Origin: Actinomyces sp. oral taxon 171 str. F0337
GTDB taxonomy: Bacteria; Actinomycetota; Actinomycetes; Actinomycetales; Actinomycetaceae
Direction of reading: 5' to 3'
DNA length: 64,000 nt
Assembly (NCBI RefSeq): GCF_005696555.1
Contig: NZ_CP040005.1
Span: 1,736,001 to 1,800,000 of the forward strand
Part shown: in pieces, positions 37,305 through 54,337 of the stretch
Position numbering within the stretch: the stretch's first letter is position 1
Layout: the number at the start of each line of letters is the position of its first letter
The notes under the pieces: generated by a model
What the model was told of the DNA's origin: nothing
Database searches by the model: none
The model's input: the letters and a program-made list of their open reading frames with translations, nothing else
Made by a program: the position numbers and the translations under genes

Positions 37305-37559
37305 TCAGGCTTCCGCCTTGTGCAGGACGGAGGCGAGGTCCTCGTGGATGGCGGACAGGGCGGCTGCCCGCTCCTCCAGGGGCATCTGAGCGATCTCGGT
37401 GAGCTCGTCGGTATGGTCGTTGAGCCCTTGGGCCGCCGTCAGGGCGGCGTCGGCTCGCGGGGGCGCGGGCACCGGCGGCCGAGGAACCGGCCGGTGCGAG
37501 GAGTCCACCATCGCCGGCGTCTCCTCTCCGACGTCGGTCCTCGACTCGTTGCGGCTCAT
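37305..37559 (-). CDS. small conserved protein between HAD phosphatase and tlyA
   Basis: 84 residues, one base before the tlyA start. First half Pro/Arg-rich and disordered, second half helical and acidic (LTEIAQMPLEERAAALSAIHEDLASVL). Position matches a small hypothetical gene (Rv1693 in the mycobacterial order as I recall). No function seen. Confidence 0.75.
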   Translation of the reverse strand: MSRNESRTDVGEETPAMVDSSHRPVPRPPVPAPPRADAALTAAQGLNDHTDELTEIAQMPLEERAAALSAIHEDLASVLHKAEA

Positions 37560-37645
37560 TCCTGCCTCCCATCGCCATCGTTCCTGCTGCCGCTGTGTTT
37601 TCCTCTTCTCCTCCGGAAGGAGCCTCTCCAGCCCCGACCGGGTTC

Positions 37646-38746
37646 TCAGGGCTCGATCACCTCGATCTCGGGCAGCTCCAGCGCTGCGGCCTCGCCGCTG
37701 CGGCCCTGGGCGTCGGCCCAGTCCCAGGCGGCCACGGCCAGTGCCCGGTAGGAGTCCAGGTCGATACGCACCGGGGTGCCGTCCGGGGAGGACACGGCGC
37801 CGGCATCCTGGAGCTCGAGACCAGAGCCGAGGGCGCGGGCACTACGGTTGCCGACCCTCCACCACACCTGACCATCCTGCTCGGTTCGCACGGGCTCGGG
37901 GTGGGGCTCAGTCAGGCCACGCAGGTCGGTGTGAAGGAAGCTGGGACGCTCGGTGGCCGGTGCTGCGATGACGTCCCGGGCATCTGAGACACCGGTGAGA
38001 ACGTGGAGCCCGGGGATCCCGGCGGCCCGGGCCCCGACGTGGTCGGTGTTGAGCCGGTCCCCGACAGCCAGGGGCCTGGTTCCGCCGGCCCGCTTGAGGG
38101 CGCGCGTGTAGATACCGGGGAAGGGCTTGCCCCCGGCCAGAGGCTCCTTGCCGGAGGCGTGGACCACAGCGGCCACGAGGCTGCCGTTGCCCAGGGCGAA
38201 GCCCCGCTCGGTGGGCAGGGTCGCGTCCAGGTTGGTGGCCACGTGGAGGGCCCCGGCATTGATGGCGTAGACGCCTTCGGACAGCAGCGCCCAGTCAACC
38301 GCCGGGTCCCAGCCCTGGACGACGGCGACCGGTTCGTCCTGCGCGCTGCTGGTCACCTGGAAGCCCTCGTCGAGGAGGGCCTGGCGGACGCCGTCGCCAC
38401 CGACGACGAGCACCGTGGAGCCTGGCTCGATGTGCTCGGTGAGCATGGCGGCCGCGTCCATGGCGGCGCTGAAGACCTCCGACGCCTCGGCAGTGATGCC
38501 GTTGGCCACCAGCTTGTCCACAACCGTCTGAGGGGCCCGTGAGGCGTTGTTGGTGACGAAGGACAGGTGCATTCCTGCCCTTCGGGCGGCGTTGACGTTG
38601 TCGGCGGCGTGGGGCACTCGGGCCTCGCCTGCGAAGCACACGCCGTCGAGGTCCAGCAGAGCGACGTCGTAGGCGGCGCACAGGGCCTGTTCGCTGCCCA
38701 GAAGGGTGGCGGGAGCAGCGGCGGCAGTGGCCTGGGGCATGGTCAT
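37646..38746 (-). CDS. HAD-superfamily class IIA hydrolase
   Basis: 366 residues from ATG 38746 with GAGGAG upstream. HAD motif I is VALLDLDGVCFAG, motif II is SFVTNNASRAPQTV, motif III/IV are GKPFPGIY and AVGDRLNTDHVGARAAGI. NagD-like cap insertion lies between motifs II and III. The C-terminal ~100 residues form an extra domain seen in actinobacterial members of this operon. Substrate unknown, probably a sugar or nucleotide phosphate. Confidence 0.92.
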   Translation of the reverse strand: MTMPQATAAAAPATLLGSEQALCAAYDVALLDLDGVCFAGEARVPHAADNVNAARRAGMHLSFVTNNASRAPQTVVDKLVANGITAEASEVFSAAMDAAAMLTEHIEPGSTVLVVGGDGVRQALLDEGFQVTSSAQDEPVAVVQGWDPAVDWALLSEGVYAINAGALHVATNLDATLPTERGFALGNGSLVAAVVHASGKEPLAGGKPFPGIYTRALKRAGGTRPLAVGDRLNTDHVGARAAGIPGLHVLTGVSDARDVIAAPATERPSFLHTDLRGLTEPHPEPVRTEQDGQVWWRVGNRSARALGSGLELQDAGAVSSPDGTPVRIDLDSYRALAVAAWDWADAQGRSGEAAALELPEIEVIEP

Positions 38747-40086
38747 CGGGACTCCTCAGAAGCGTTGGTGGAAGACGTCGGGGACTCCTGGGCGTCCTGG
38801 AGCAGCTCGGCCATCTCGGCCTCGACGCGCTCGGCGAAGGACTGCGACCACTGAGCATCCTCGTCCTGGCCCACGGGCTCATCACGAAGATCGACGTCTG
38901 CTGAGGTCTGGTCCGGAAGCGTCTCAGCCAGAGCCTCTGGGGCCACGGTCGTCTCGCTCACGGCCTCATCGTCCCTGTCGCCATCGGAGCGGCTGGTGGG
39001 CTGAGTACCGGAGCTCTCCGGGCTGTCCTGCTCCTGAGCCTCGGAGTCGTAGTCGTCCTCAATATCGAAGACCTCGACCTCATCCTCCTCCACCGGCTCA
39101 GGGCCGATACGGTGGCGGATGGCCTCGGCCTCCTGGTGGCGCCCGAGCTCCTCGAGCCGGTCGGCACGCACCGAGTGCAGGCGCCTGAGGGTGTCACTGT
39201 CCGAAGGGCGCGCTCTGATGGCGTCCTCAATGATGAGCAGACCAAGATCAGTCTGGCCCATGTCATGGCGAAGACTGGAGACGACCATGGCCAGCTCGGC
39301 CCGCTCGATCGCATCCAGCTGACGCGGATCGGCCGCTTGAGCGGCTTGAAGGGCCTTGTCGATGTGGCCCAGTGCTCGCTCGCAGTCGACCTCGATGGCT
39401 CGGTGGAGATCGAGGCCGGACAGTCGTCTGGCGGCACGAATCTCTCGAAGCGCCTCGCTGTAGTGGCCGGCGAGATAAGCGGCGATTCCAGTCGTCTCCC
39501 GGACGACGGCGACGCGGCCCGCGTGGGAGGAGGCGTAGCGCGCGTGCTCGTAGGCCGCCTGGGGATCGTCGTTGAGGAGGCGCTGAACCATAACCAGGTG
39601 CCGGGCGACGTTCTCAGCGTTGGCACGTCCCAGAGCGCGCAGATCGCCCCGCGCACCGCGCTCAAGGTCTGTTGGCTCGACGTCGTCCGGGACCTTGGGC
39701 TCGGGGACACGCTGACGCTGCGGCGGCCGACCTCGACGCTCGTCCCGCGAGTCCTTCCGCCCCGAGCGGTCCTTGGAACGGCCTGCCCTCCTATCACTGC
39801 GGTCGCTGCGCCCGTCACCGCTGTCCCCGTCGCGGCGCCGTTCATCGCGCCAGTCGTCACGGTGCCGACGATCGTTGCGAGAGGTGTGTTCGCCTCGGCT
39901 CAACCGATGGGAATGTCCGCGGGAGCCGTAGGAGTCGTCGTCCCGTCCCGCATGATCGCCACGGCGAAAGCGACCGTCCTCCTCTGAGAAAGGGCTGCGT
40001 GCGCCGAAGCCGTGACGCTCACCGTTGCGGCGACGCCGACCTGCGTCGCCCTGGTCCGACCCGTGCCGACGGTCCTGATACGCCAT
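38743..40086 (-). CDS. TPR-like protein with charged N-terminal tail
   Basis: 447 residues. Residues 1-130 are dominated by Arg/Asp/Ser/Gly (DRRHRDDWRDERRRD and similar), disordered and RNA-binding-like. Residues ~140-330 are helical repeats of the tetratricopeptide type (DDPQAAYEHARYASSHAGR, GHYSEALREIRAARRLSG, QTDLGLLIIEDAIRARPSD). The last 110 are acidic. The ATG is the first gene after the rRNA operon region, and the stop overlaps the HAD gene start. It corresponds to mycobacterial Rv1691 by position. Confidence 0.88.
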   Translation of the reverse strand: MAYQDRRHGSDQGDAGRRRRNGERHGFGARSPFSEEDGRFRRGDHAGRDDDSYGSRGHSHRLSRGEHTSRNDRRHRDDWRDERRRDGDSGDGRSDRSDRRAGRSKDRSGRKDSRDERRGRPPQRQRVPEPKVPDDVEPTDLERGARGDLRALGRANAENVARHLVMVQRLLNDDPQAAYEHARYASSHAGRVAVVRETTGIAAYLAGHYSEALREIRAARRLSGLDLHRAIEVDCERALGHIDKALQAAQAADPRQLDAIERAELAMVVSSLRHDMGQTDLGLLIIEDAIRARPSDSDTLRRLHSVRADRLEELGRHQEAEAIRHRIGPEPVEEDEVEVFDIEDDYDSEAQEQDSPESSGTQPTSRSDGDRDDEAVSETTVAPEALAETLPDQTSADVDLRDEPVGQDEDAQWSQSFAERVEAEMAELLQDAQESPTSSTNASEESR

Positions 40087-40253
40087 AGTCCTTCTTTCAC
40101 TCCGGGACTGCCGTCAGTTCCTCCGCTGTCCTTGAAGACCTGGGAGGAGCCTACCTGTACCGAGGCTCGGAGGCGTAACGAGCCCCCAGCAACACGCAGC
40201 GTGGCGCGCGCTGGCTGTACTGCGTACTGTTGTTTGTGGGTGTGTAGAGCAGT

Positions 40254-40290
40254 TGGCCCGGGGCCGCTGTTGTTGGCGGTTCCCGGGCCA
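40254..40290 (-). terminator. terminator after the rRNA operon
   Basis: TGGCCCGGG and CCCGGGCCA form a nine-base stem, with CCGC/GCGG pairing inside the loop, 15 bp beyond the 5S 3' end on the minus strand. No T run follows. Position suggests it ends the rrn transcript. Confidence 0.65.
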
Positions 40291-40304
40291 GCTGTGTGGT
40301 GTGT

Positions 40305-40422
40305 GCTCGGTGGTGTCCTACTCTCCCGCACCCTGGCGGGTGCAGTACCATCGGCGCTGTCAGGCTTAGCTTCCGGGTTCGGGATGGGTGCCGGGCGTTT
40401 CCCTGTCGCTGTGACCACCGAG
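40305..40422 (-). rRNA. rrf: 5S ribosomal RNA
   Basis: About 118 nt. The complementary ends CGGTGGT and ACCACCG pair, and internal landmarks CGCCCGGCACCCATCCCGAAC and GGAAGCTAAGCC are those of bacterial 5S, with GGGAGAGTAGG near the 3' end. Ends are placed by the helix-I pairing and may be off by a base or two. Confidence 0.95.
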
Positions 40423-40552
40423 ACGACTGTACGGGCAGTGCGTGGGCCGTCTTGATTGTGGTGACGGTTATTCGATTATCTGGTTGCCTGGGCTGCCCGC
40501 TGACCACACGCTGCGTGTGTGTGCTTGTGTGTGGTTGGGTTGGGTGTGGACC

Positions 40553-40565
40553 GTATAGTGGACGC
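40553..40565. repeat. 3' half of the 23S rRNA processing stem
   Basis: GTATAGTGGACGC here is the exact complement of GCGTCCACTATAC at 43880-43892. The two copies bracket the 23S gene, so the primary transcript can fold into a 13-bp stem of the kind cut by RNase III. Confidence 0.75.
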
Positions 40566-40627
40566 CTTGCGCATGCTGTATCGCTCACCCCCGGCATTCT
40601 CACGCACGCTAGGTGTGTGGTGTTGAG

Positions 40628-45790
<5,163 letters not shown>

Positions 45791-46088
45791 ACAAAACCAA
45801 CAAACCCCAACCAACCCCACACAACAAAGCATGAAGCCAAGCCAGAGCAACAGTCAGAACAACAGTCCAGAAAACCAGACCAGGCCCAACCCAACCCCAC
45901 AACAAAAAAGCAGGACCAGGCAAACCAAAACAAAACAAGCCCCAAAAAACCACACACAACCATGCGCAGCCCCAAGGGACCATGGCATAAAAAACATGAC
46001 ACACTATCGAGTTCTCAAACAACACACCCACCGAGAACTATTCGGAAGGCAATTCGCCTTTCGCTTCGCTCTCAGAAGCGCCTGGGAA
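45791..46088 (-). other. rRNA operon leader
   Basis: About 300 bases between promoter P2 and the 16S gene. It includes the box GTTTGAGAACTCGATAGTGT (about 45998-46021), a sequence that recurs in actinobacterial rrn leaders and serves antitermination or processing. The remainder is G/T-rich on the transcribed strand with no ORF support. Confidence 0.75.
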
Positions 46089-46117
46089 ACTTTAGCGAGC
46101 CGCTTTTTATGAGTCAA
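46089..46117 (-). promoter_or_regulatory. rRNA promoter P2
   Basis: TTGACT, exactly 17 bp, then TAAAGT on the minus strand, about 300 bases upstream of the 16S gene. Close to consensus in an otherwise GC-rich setting. Confidence 0.75.
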
Positions 46118-46217
46118 ACGAATGGCTGGTGACCCTCGTCTCTCATTCGGCTCTCTTCAGTTCTCAGTTCCCGGCCGGTCTGAGGAAATTCATCCTCCCC
46201 GTTTCGGGCCGGAGAGA

Positions 46218-46246
46218 ACATTACGCACCGGCCACCAAGCCGTCAA
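46218..46246 (-). promoter_or_regulatory. rRNA promoter P1
   Basis: TTGACG, exactly 17 bp, then TAATGT on the minus strand, 129 bp upstream of P2 and just after the tyrS terminator. Two tandem promoters are typical of rrn. Confidence 0.7.
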
Positions 46247-46254
46247 ACTGCAGA

Positions 46255-46287
46255 GCGGTGACGGTGCCCACAAGGCGCCGTCACCGC
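46255..46287 (-). terminator. tyrS terminator
   Basis: A 14-bp stem with one mismatch (GCGGTGACGGCGCC ... GGCACCGTCACCGC, five-base loop) 44 bases after the tyrS stop, without a T run. It separates tyrS from the rrn promoters. Confidence 0.75.
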
Positions 46288-46330
46288 TCAGCAACTGTGT
46301 TCGGAGATCCAGCTTTTCCTAGGAGGGAAC

Positions 46331-47593
46331 CTAAACCGTGCGTCCGACGGCCAGGTTCCGCCGTCCCTTGCGCACCAGGACCACTCCCCCGGCGAGCAGG
46401 TGCTCGGGGCCGATGACCACGGTCTCGTCGGCCACCTTGACGTTGTTGAGGTAGGCCCCGCCTCCGGCAATGGTCTTGCGAGCCGCGTTGCGCCCTCGCT
46501 CCAGCCCTGTGCCCACGAGCAGGTCCACGATCGTGGTCCCTCCGACCGTGACATCGCTGGAGGCCAGATCGGACGTGGCTGTAAGGATCGTCGCCTCGTC
46601 GATGTCGGTGAGGTCCCCGCGCCCCCACAGCGCGGAGGTCGCAGCCTCGGCCTGGGCAGTCGCGTCGGCTCCATGCACCCACGTGCAGACTTCGTGCGCC
46701 AGAACCCGCTGGGCCTCACGCGCCTTCGGGTTCTCAGCCGTCGCCGCCTCCAGGCGCTCGATCTCCTCGCGCTCCAGAAAGGTGAAGACCTTGAGGAAGC
46801 GCACGACGTCGGCGTCGTCGACCTGGAGCCAGAACTGGTAGAAGGCGTAGGGGCTGAGCATCTCGGGGTTGAGCCAGATCGCCCCGCCCTCGGACTTGCC
46901 GAACTTGGTGCCGTCGGCCTTGGTGATGAGGGGGTTGGTCATGACGTGGACCGAGTCGCCCTCCACCTTGTGGATGAGGTCCATCCCGCCCACGAGGTTG
47001 CCCCACTGGTCGTTGCCGCCGACTTCCAGGGTGCAGCCGTAGCGCCGGTAGAGCTCGAGGTAGTCGTTGGCCTGGAGAACCTGGTAGCTGAACTCGGTGT
47101 AGGAGATGCCCTCCTCACTGGCCAGGCGCCGGGCAACGATGTCCTTGGAGAGCATGGTTCCCATGCGGAAGTGCTTGCCCAGGTCCCGCAGGAAGTCGAT
47201 GGCGCTCATCGCCTGGGTCCAGTCGAGGTTGTTGACGATCCGCGCGGGGTTGTCCCCACTGAAGTCGAGAAGGTTCTCGAGCTGCTCCTGCAGGCCGGCC
47301 GCCCAGCCGGCGACGACGTCCTTGGTGTTGAGAGTGCGCTCCCCCTTGGCACGCGGGTCGCCGATGAGCCCCGTCGCCCCACCCACCAGCGCCAAGGGGT
47401 GATGTCCGGCGAGCTGAAGATGACGCATGACCTTGACGGCCACAAGGTGCCCGTGGTGAAGGCTCGGCGCGGTGGGGTCGAATCCGCAATAGAAGGTGAC
47501 GGCCCCGTCGGTGAGCGCTGCTCGCAGCGCGTCGATGTCGGTGTGCTGGGCAATGAGCCCGCGCCACTGCAGTTCGTCCAGGATGTCCGTCAC
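46331..47593 (-). CDS. tyrS: tyrosyl-tRNA synthetase
   Basis: 420 residues. HIGH-like motif SLHHGHL (residue ~46), KMSKS-like motif KFGKS (~232), tyrosine site YCGFDPTAPS and QVLQANDYLELYRRYGC, and a C-terminal S4 domain (~350-415, NAARKTIAGGGAYLNN). Bacterial TyrRS of normal length. Upstream of the rrn operon; no T-box-like leader is apparent in the 164 bp before the next feature. Confidence 0.97.
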   Translation of the reverse strand: MTDILDELQWRGLIAQHTDIDALRAALTDGAVTFYCGFDPTAPSLHHGHLVAVKVMRHLQLAGHHPLALVGGATGLIGDPRAKGERTLNTKDVVAGWAAGLQEQLENLLDFSGDNPARIVNNLDWTQAMSAIDFLRDLGKHFRMGTMLSKDIVARRLASEEGISYTEFSYQVLQANDYLELYRRYGCTLEVGGNDQWGNLVGGMDLIHKVEGDSVHVMTNPLITKADGTKFGKSEGGAIWLNPEMLSPYAFYQFWLQVDDADVVRFLKVFTFLEREEIERLEAATAENPKAREAQRVLAHEVCTWVHGADATAQAEAATSALWGRGDLTDIDEATILTATSDLASSDVTVGGTTIVDLLVGTGLERGRNAARKTIAGGGAYLNNVKVADETVVIGPEHLLAGGVVLVRKGRRNLAVGRTV

Positions 47594-47757
47594 TGTCCAG
47601 TCGCCTTCCGTGGGTTGTCGTGCTTACCGCACGCGTGTTCCCGGCGTGCCACGCTCGGGTCCGGCTGATACCTCCGGCGCAGATAGTCTGCCATGCTCCG
47701 GCTCGGCCTCCACGAAGAGACCAGGGCACGGAGCCACGAGCCGACTACCGGGATCGT

Positions 47758-47967
47758 TCACAAGATCTCTGTCGGGCGGTCCCGCAGGAGGGTGTGTCGG
47801 CAGTAGAAGCGCCGTCGGATCCTGGCCTCGGGAAGCATCCAGGATGCCGCCGCACGAATCTCGGCCAGGGACTCTCTCGGAGCACGCGTGACCACGCAGC
47901 TGACCGCCTCGAAGGTGCTGATGCACCGGTGAAAGGCGACGTTGTGGTTCCAGTAGTCACTGGCCAC
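47758..47967 (-). pseudogene. remnant of a SAM-dependent methyltransferase with internal deletion
   Basis: A 69-codon frame from GTG 47967. Its first residues SDYWNHNVAFH match the N-terminus common in class I methyltransferases (DYWNHNxxYHxW), and its last ~40 (TRAPRESLAEIRAAASWMLPEARIRRRFYCRHTLL) match their C-terminus. The central SAM-binding core is missing, with the junction near residue 17. It overlaps the end of the MarR gene by 11 bases. It is probably a decayed gene rather than a functional small protein. Confidence 0.65.
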
Positions 47968-48517
47968 TGCGGGAGCCTGGTGGAGCAGCCGCCGTGGTCG
48001 GGCCGACCGTGTCACTCGAGGTCTTGGGGCTCGCGCTCCGGCCGACGGACGCATCGGTTTGCTCGTTGGGCTGCGCTGCAGATCCGCGCACCACGGCACC
48101 GGCGTCGCATAGCAGCGCCTCGCGCAGGTGGGGCATGACGGCGAAGTATGCCTCATCGGCATCCTCCACGAGATGCGTTGCGCTGGCCCCGACTTCTCGT
48201 CCCACTGCTGTTGTTGTCACGATCCGAGCGCGGGCATCCTTGGGATCCGGTTGACGCGACACCAGGCCGGCCCGCTCCAACCTGCGCAGTACCTGGCTGG
48301 CGGTTTTCACGTCCATTCCCGCCTGGGCCGCAATCATGACCTGGCTGGCACCGTCTCCCTGCTCCTCGAGCCACTGCGTGCAGGCCAGGAGGACGAACTG
48401 GGAGTGCGTCAGCCCAACCGGTTCCAGGGCGGCAGCGATGTCGCGCTGCCAGGCCAGCGCGGCCCTCCACATGAGGAAGCCGGGGCTCGCCTCCGGCCCC
48501 TGGAACCGTGTCTTCAC
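47957..48517 (-). CDS. MarR-family transcriptional regulator
   Basis: 186 residues. The winged helix shows LTHSQFVLLACTQWLEEQG, then VMIAAQAGMDVKTASQVLRRLERAGLVSRQPDPKDARARIV, a standard MarR DNA-binding unit. The last ~45 residues are Ser/Thr/Pro-rich and longer than usual. Its ATG overlaps the SRPBCC stop by four bases, so the two proteins are made together; MarR- and ArsR-type regulators often pair with SRPBCC proteins. Target unknown. Confidence 0.9.
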   Translation of the reverse strand: MKTRFQGPEASPGFLMWRAALAWQRDIAAALEPVGLTHSQFVLLACTQWLEEQGDGASQVMIAAQAGMDVKTASQVLRRLERAGLVSRQPDPKDARARIVTTTAVGREVGASATHLVEDADEAYFAVMPHLREALLCDAGAVVRGSAAQPNEQTDASVGRSASPKTSSDTVGPTTAAAPPGSRSGQ

Positions 48518-48939
48518 ATATCGACCCTAGCAGCCTCAACGAGCGAGTCGATGGCCTGCGGAAAGTCCTCGGCGATTCCCGGACCGATCGTCGGGCCTAC
48601 ATCGTCGGCACCGGGGCCGTCGATGTCGAGGCGGGTGGTCACAACGCTCTTCCCTTGTGTCTGCGCGGGCATGAAGGAGTGGGTGAAGGTCAGCTCCACT
48701 CCCCCGTAGGAGACCCGGTCCGCCTGGACATGAGGGGGTTCCCAGCGGATCACCGTGATCTCGATACTGTCCTGCCCCTCCGGAGTCATCGTGATCGAGG
48801 CGCCGGGTCCCACAGGCTCGCGCGGCTCGTAGCGATCTCCCTGGGGGAGCTCGATGTCACCGGAGAGAACCTTGATCCAGGTCTCCCACAGGACCTCCGC
48901 CGGGAGATCCACTGTCCGTTGGCACTCAGTCGACCACAT
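48514..48939 (-). CDS. SRPBCC-fold protein
   Basis: 141 residues from ATG 48939 behind AAGGGGAC. The N-terminus ECQRTVDLPAEVLWETWIKV and a later SIEITVIRWEPPH block, followed by alternating strands and a final helix, fit the START/SRPBCC ligand-binding fold. Ligand unknown. Coupled to the MarR gene. Confidence 0.8.
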   Translation of the reverse strand: MWSTECQRTVDLPAEVLWETWIKVLSGDIELPQGDRYEPREPVGPGASITMTPEGQDSIEITVIRWEPPHVQADRVSYGGVELTFTHSFMPAQTQGKSVVTTRLDIDGPGADDVGPTIGPGIAEDFPQAIDSLVEAARVDM

Positions 48940-49079
48940 GGCCGTCCCCTTCCTCGTCCTCCGCGCTCGGAGGTTCCGCACCACAAATAGTCTTTGCAGC
49001 GATAATCTGTGTACCCATTATTAGCGGACAGGAGTGGCGCGGGCAAGTGGAGACCCATCGGAGTTGGGCTCGGCGAGGT

Positions 49080-49751
49080 TCAGCCCTGTGAGCGTCGCCT
49101 GGTGACGGCCGGCCGGTATGGCGAGACGGTGGGCTCTCCGTCCAGCCAGAAGCGCCACGGGAAGGCTTCTCCGTCTCCCCCGGGGCCGGCCACCCCGGTG
49201 CGTGGCCCACGGCGGATGCGTCCGGCATCCGGTGCCTGCTGCGGCAGCGTCAGGCTGATGCGTGATCCCGGCCCGCCCAGCAGCGCGCCGTCGTCGGAGC
49301 GGTCCAGTCCCAGTGCGGCGCACAGTCTGGCCGGGCCACGGGCCAGGTCGCGGTCAGTGCGGGCTGCGGGGCGGCGTCCCCTGGCCTGCTCGAGCCCTTC
49401 GACGACCTCTCCCCCGCGCAGCAGCACCGCGCGTGAGACCCCGGCAGGTCCGGTGACGATGTTGAGGCAATGGTGCATGCCGTAGGTGAAGTAAACGTAG
49501 ATGCACCCGCCAGCCTCGAACATGGAGGCGTTGCGCGCCGTGCGCCCCCGGAAGGCGTGGGAGCCCGGATCCTCCTCGCCGCGGTAAGCCTCCACCTCGG
49601 TCAGCCGGATCGCGACGTGCCCGTACGGGTCAGTCACGGCAATGACGGCGCCCAGCAGCGCCGGAGCCACCTCCAGACTGTCGCGTCTGAGCAGCGATGC
49701 GGCCTGTGCGCTCAGCCCCGTCGCCGTCGCCCTCACGGTACTGTCCGACAT
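49080..49751 (-). CDS. 3-methyladenine DNA glycosylase (AAG/MPG family)
   Basis: 223 residues from ATG 49751 with GAGAGG upstream. Catalytic and fold motifs: APALLGAVIAV, LTEVEAYRGEEDPGSHAFRG with the general-base Glu, GGCIYVYFTYGMHHCLNIVTG, and AVLLRGGEVVEG. It removes alkylated purines from DNA. The stop of argH lies 17 bp upstream, so it probably rides on the argH transcript. Confidence 0.94.
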   Translation of the reverse strand: MSDSTVRATATGLSAQAASLLRRDSLEVAPALLGAVIAVTDPYGHVAIRLTEVEAYRGEEDPGSHAFRGRTARNASMFEAGGCIYVYFTYGMHHCLNIVTGPAGVSRAVLLRGGEVVEGLEQARGRRPAARTDRDLARGPARLCAALGLDRSDDGALLGGPGSRISLTLPQQAPDAGRIRRGPRTGVAGPGGDGEAFPWRFWLDGEPTVSPYRPAVTRRRSQG

Positions 49752-49768
49752 CGTCCTCTCGCCCCGGC

Positions 49769-52403
<2,635 letters not shown>

Positions 52404-52445
52404 CCGAGTGCTGCGGAGCTGGTGGGGCTCTGGCGCAGCTCAGAG

Positions 52446-53669
52446 TCAGAATCCCCGACCGTTGCCGGCGCGCACGTCGCGGGCGGCGGCGAGCTTGGAC
52501 TGCATCCCGTAGATCTCGATGAATCCCCGTGACGAGGACTGGTCGAAGGTGTCGCCGCTCTCGTAGGTGGCCAGGTTGAAGTCGTACAGGCCCGTCTCGG
52601 AGCGGCGCCCGTTGACGGTCGCCCGGCCGCCGTGCAGAACCATACGAATGTCACCGCTGACGTAGCGCTGCGTGTCCTCGATGAAGGCATCCATGGAGCG
52701 CTTGAGCGGGGAGTACCACTGGGCCTCGTAGACGAGCTCGGCCCAGGTCTGCTCCATGCTCCGCTTGTAGCGGTGCTGCATGCGCTCCAGGGTGATGGCC
52801 TCGAGCGCCCGGTGGGCCTCGATAAGAGCCACGGCGCCAGGAGCCTCGTAGATCTCGCGGGACTTGATCCCCACGAGCCGGTCCTCGACCATGTCGATAC
52901 GTCCCACGCCCTGAGCGCCGGCCCTGCGGTTGAGCTCCTGAATCGCCTCCAGGGGGCTGACGTCGCGACCGTCGATCGCCACGGGGACGCCCTCCTTGAA
53001 AGTGAGGATCACCTCGTCGGGCAGGGGCGGGTAGGCGGGGTCATCGGTGTAGACGTAGACGTCCTTGGTGGGGGCGTTCCACAGATCCTCGAGGAACCCA
53101 GTCTCAATGGCGCGCCCCCAGACGTTCTGGTCGATGGAGAAGGGGTTGTGCTTGGTGGTCTCGATCGGCAGGTTGTGCTTCTCGGCGTAGTCGATGGCGA
53201 CGTCACGGGTCAGCGCCAGGTCGCGCACCGGGGAGATGCAGTCCATGTCAGGGGCCATCGAGGTGATGGAGACCTCGAAGCGGACCTGATCGTTGCCCTT
53301 GCCGGTGCAACCGTGCGCCACGGTGTGCGCGCCGAACTCGCGGGCGGCCTTGACCAGGTGGCGGGCGATGACGGGACGGGAGAGGGCCGAGACGAGCGGG
53401 TAGGTCCCCTCGTAGAGGGCGTTGGCCTTGAGAGCGGGCATGCAGTAGTCGTTGGCGAACTCATCGCGGGCGTCGGTGACATAGGCCTCGACGGCGCCGC
53501 AGTCGAGGGCTCGCTGACGGATCACCTCAAGATCCTCGCCACCCTGACCGACGTCGACGGCGACGGCCACGACCTCTCGACCGGTGGCCTCGCCGATCCA
53601 ACCGATGGCGACAGACGTGTCCAGGCCTCCGGAGTAGGCCAGGACGACACGGTCCTTATGGATACTCAT
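52446..53669 (-). CDS. argG: argininosuccinate synthase
   Basis: 407 residues. [20 protein letters not shown] is the ATP pyrophosphatase loop; [17 protein letters not shown] and the mid-domain [20 protein letters not shown] are diagnostic. Joins citrulline and aspartate. ATG 53669, 80 bp after argR on the same strand. Confidence 0.96.
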   Translation of the reverse strand: MSIHKDRVVLAYSGGLDTSVAIGWIGEATGREVVAVAVDVGQGGEDLEVIRQRALDCGAVEAYVTDARDEFANDYCMPALKANALYEGTYPLVSALSRPVIARHLVKAAREFGAHTVAHGCTGKGNDQVRFEVSITSMAPDMDCISPVRDLALTRDVAIDYAEKHNLPIETTKHNPFSIDQNVWGRAIETGFLEDLWNAPTKDVYVYTDDPAYPPLPDEVILTFKEGVPVAIDGRDVSPLEAIQELNRRAGAQGVGRIDMVEDRLVGIKSREIYEAPGAVALIEAHRALEAITLERMQHRYKRSMEQTWAELVYEAQWYSPLKRSMDAFIEDTQRYVSGDIRMVLHGGRATVNGRRSETGLYDFNLATYESGDTFDQSSSRGFIEIYGMQSKLAAARDVRAGNGRGF

Positions 53670-53749
53670 GGGATCACTCTTCTCTTCGTGATGACGCCGG
53701 CGAAGCGGCGCTGAGGTGACTTGAGATGTCAAGGGCGGCGGGGAGAAGC

Positions 53750-54337
53750 TCAGGCTCGGGCGGAGGGGTCGGCCAGGGCGAGCAGGTGCCGGGCCACATC
53801 GGCTGCGACCTGGGCGCCACGGGTGATGACCAGGACGGTGTCGTCTCCGGCGATGCACCCCATGACGCCGGGCATCATGGCGTCATCGACGGCCCCGGCG
53901 AGTAGCTGGGCGGCTCCGGCCGGAGTTCGCAGGACCACCTGGGGACCGGCCCACTCGGCGGTGACGAGCAGCTCGGCGCACCACCGGGCCAGACGGGGGG
54001 TGGTGTGAGCGCGCAATGAGTCGTCGGTCTCCTCCGCCTCGGAGAGGGTGTCGGCATGGACCTGGCCGGGGGCGCCGGCCTCAGGCATGGAGTAGATGAG
54101 CTCTCCACCCGGGGCGCGGATCTTCGTGGCCCGCAGCTCCACCAGATCCCGCGAGAGCGTTGCCTGGGTGGTGCTGATGCCTCGCTGTGCCAGGGCCTTG
54201 CGCAGCTGGGCCTGGGAGCGGATGCGCTCACGCGAGAGGATCTGGACAATACTGGCGTGCCTGGCGGTCTTGGTCCCTGGTACCAGTGGGGCCGTTGCCG
54301 CCAGGTCGCGCTGAGAGACCTCGATGGTGGCGCTCAT
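53750..54337 (-). CDS. argR: arginine repressor ArgR
   Basis: 195 residues. Winged helix [40 protein letters not shown] (in blocks, residues 29-68) and the C-terminal hexamer domain with [15 protein letters not shown], the arginine-binding turn. A ~25-residue N-terminal extension and an internal acidic linker make it longer than the usual 150-170. Overlaps argD by four bases. Its target is probably the palindrome before argC. Confidence 0.95.
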   Translation of the reverse strand: MSATIEVSQRDLAATAPLVPGTKTARHASIVQILSRERIRSQAQLRKALAQRGISTTQATLSRDLVELRATKIRAPGGELIYSMPEAGAPGQVHADTLSEAEETDDSLRAHTTPRLARWCAELLVTAEWAGPQVVLRTPAGAAQLLAGAVDDAMMPGVMGCIAGDDTVLVITRGAQVAADVARHLLALADPSARA

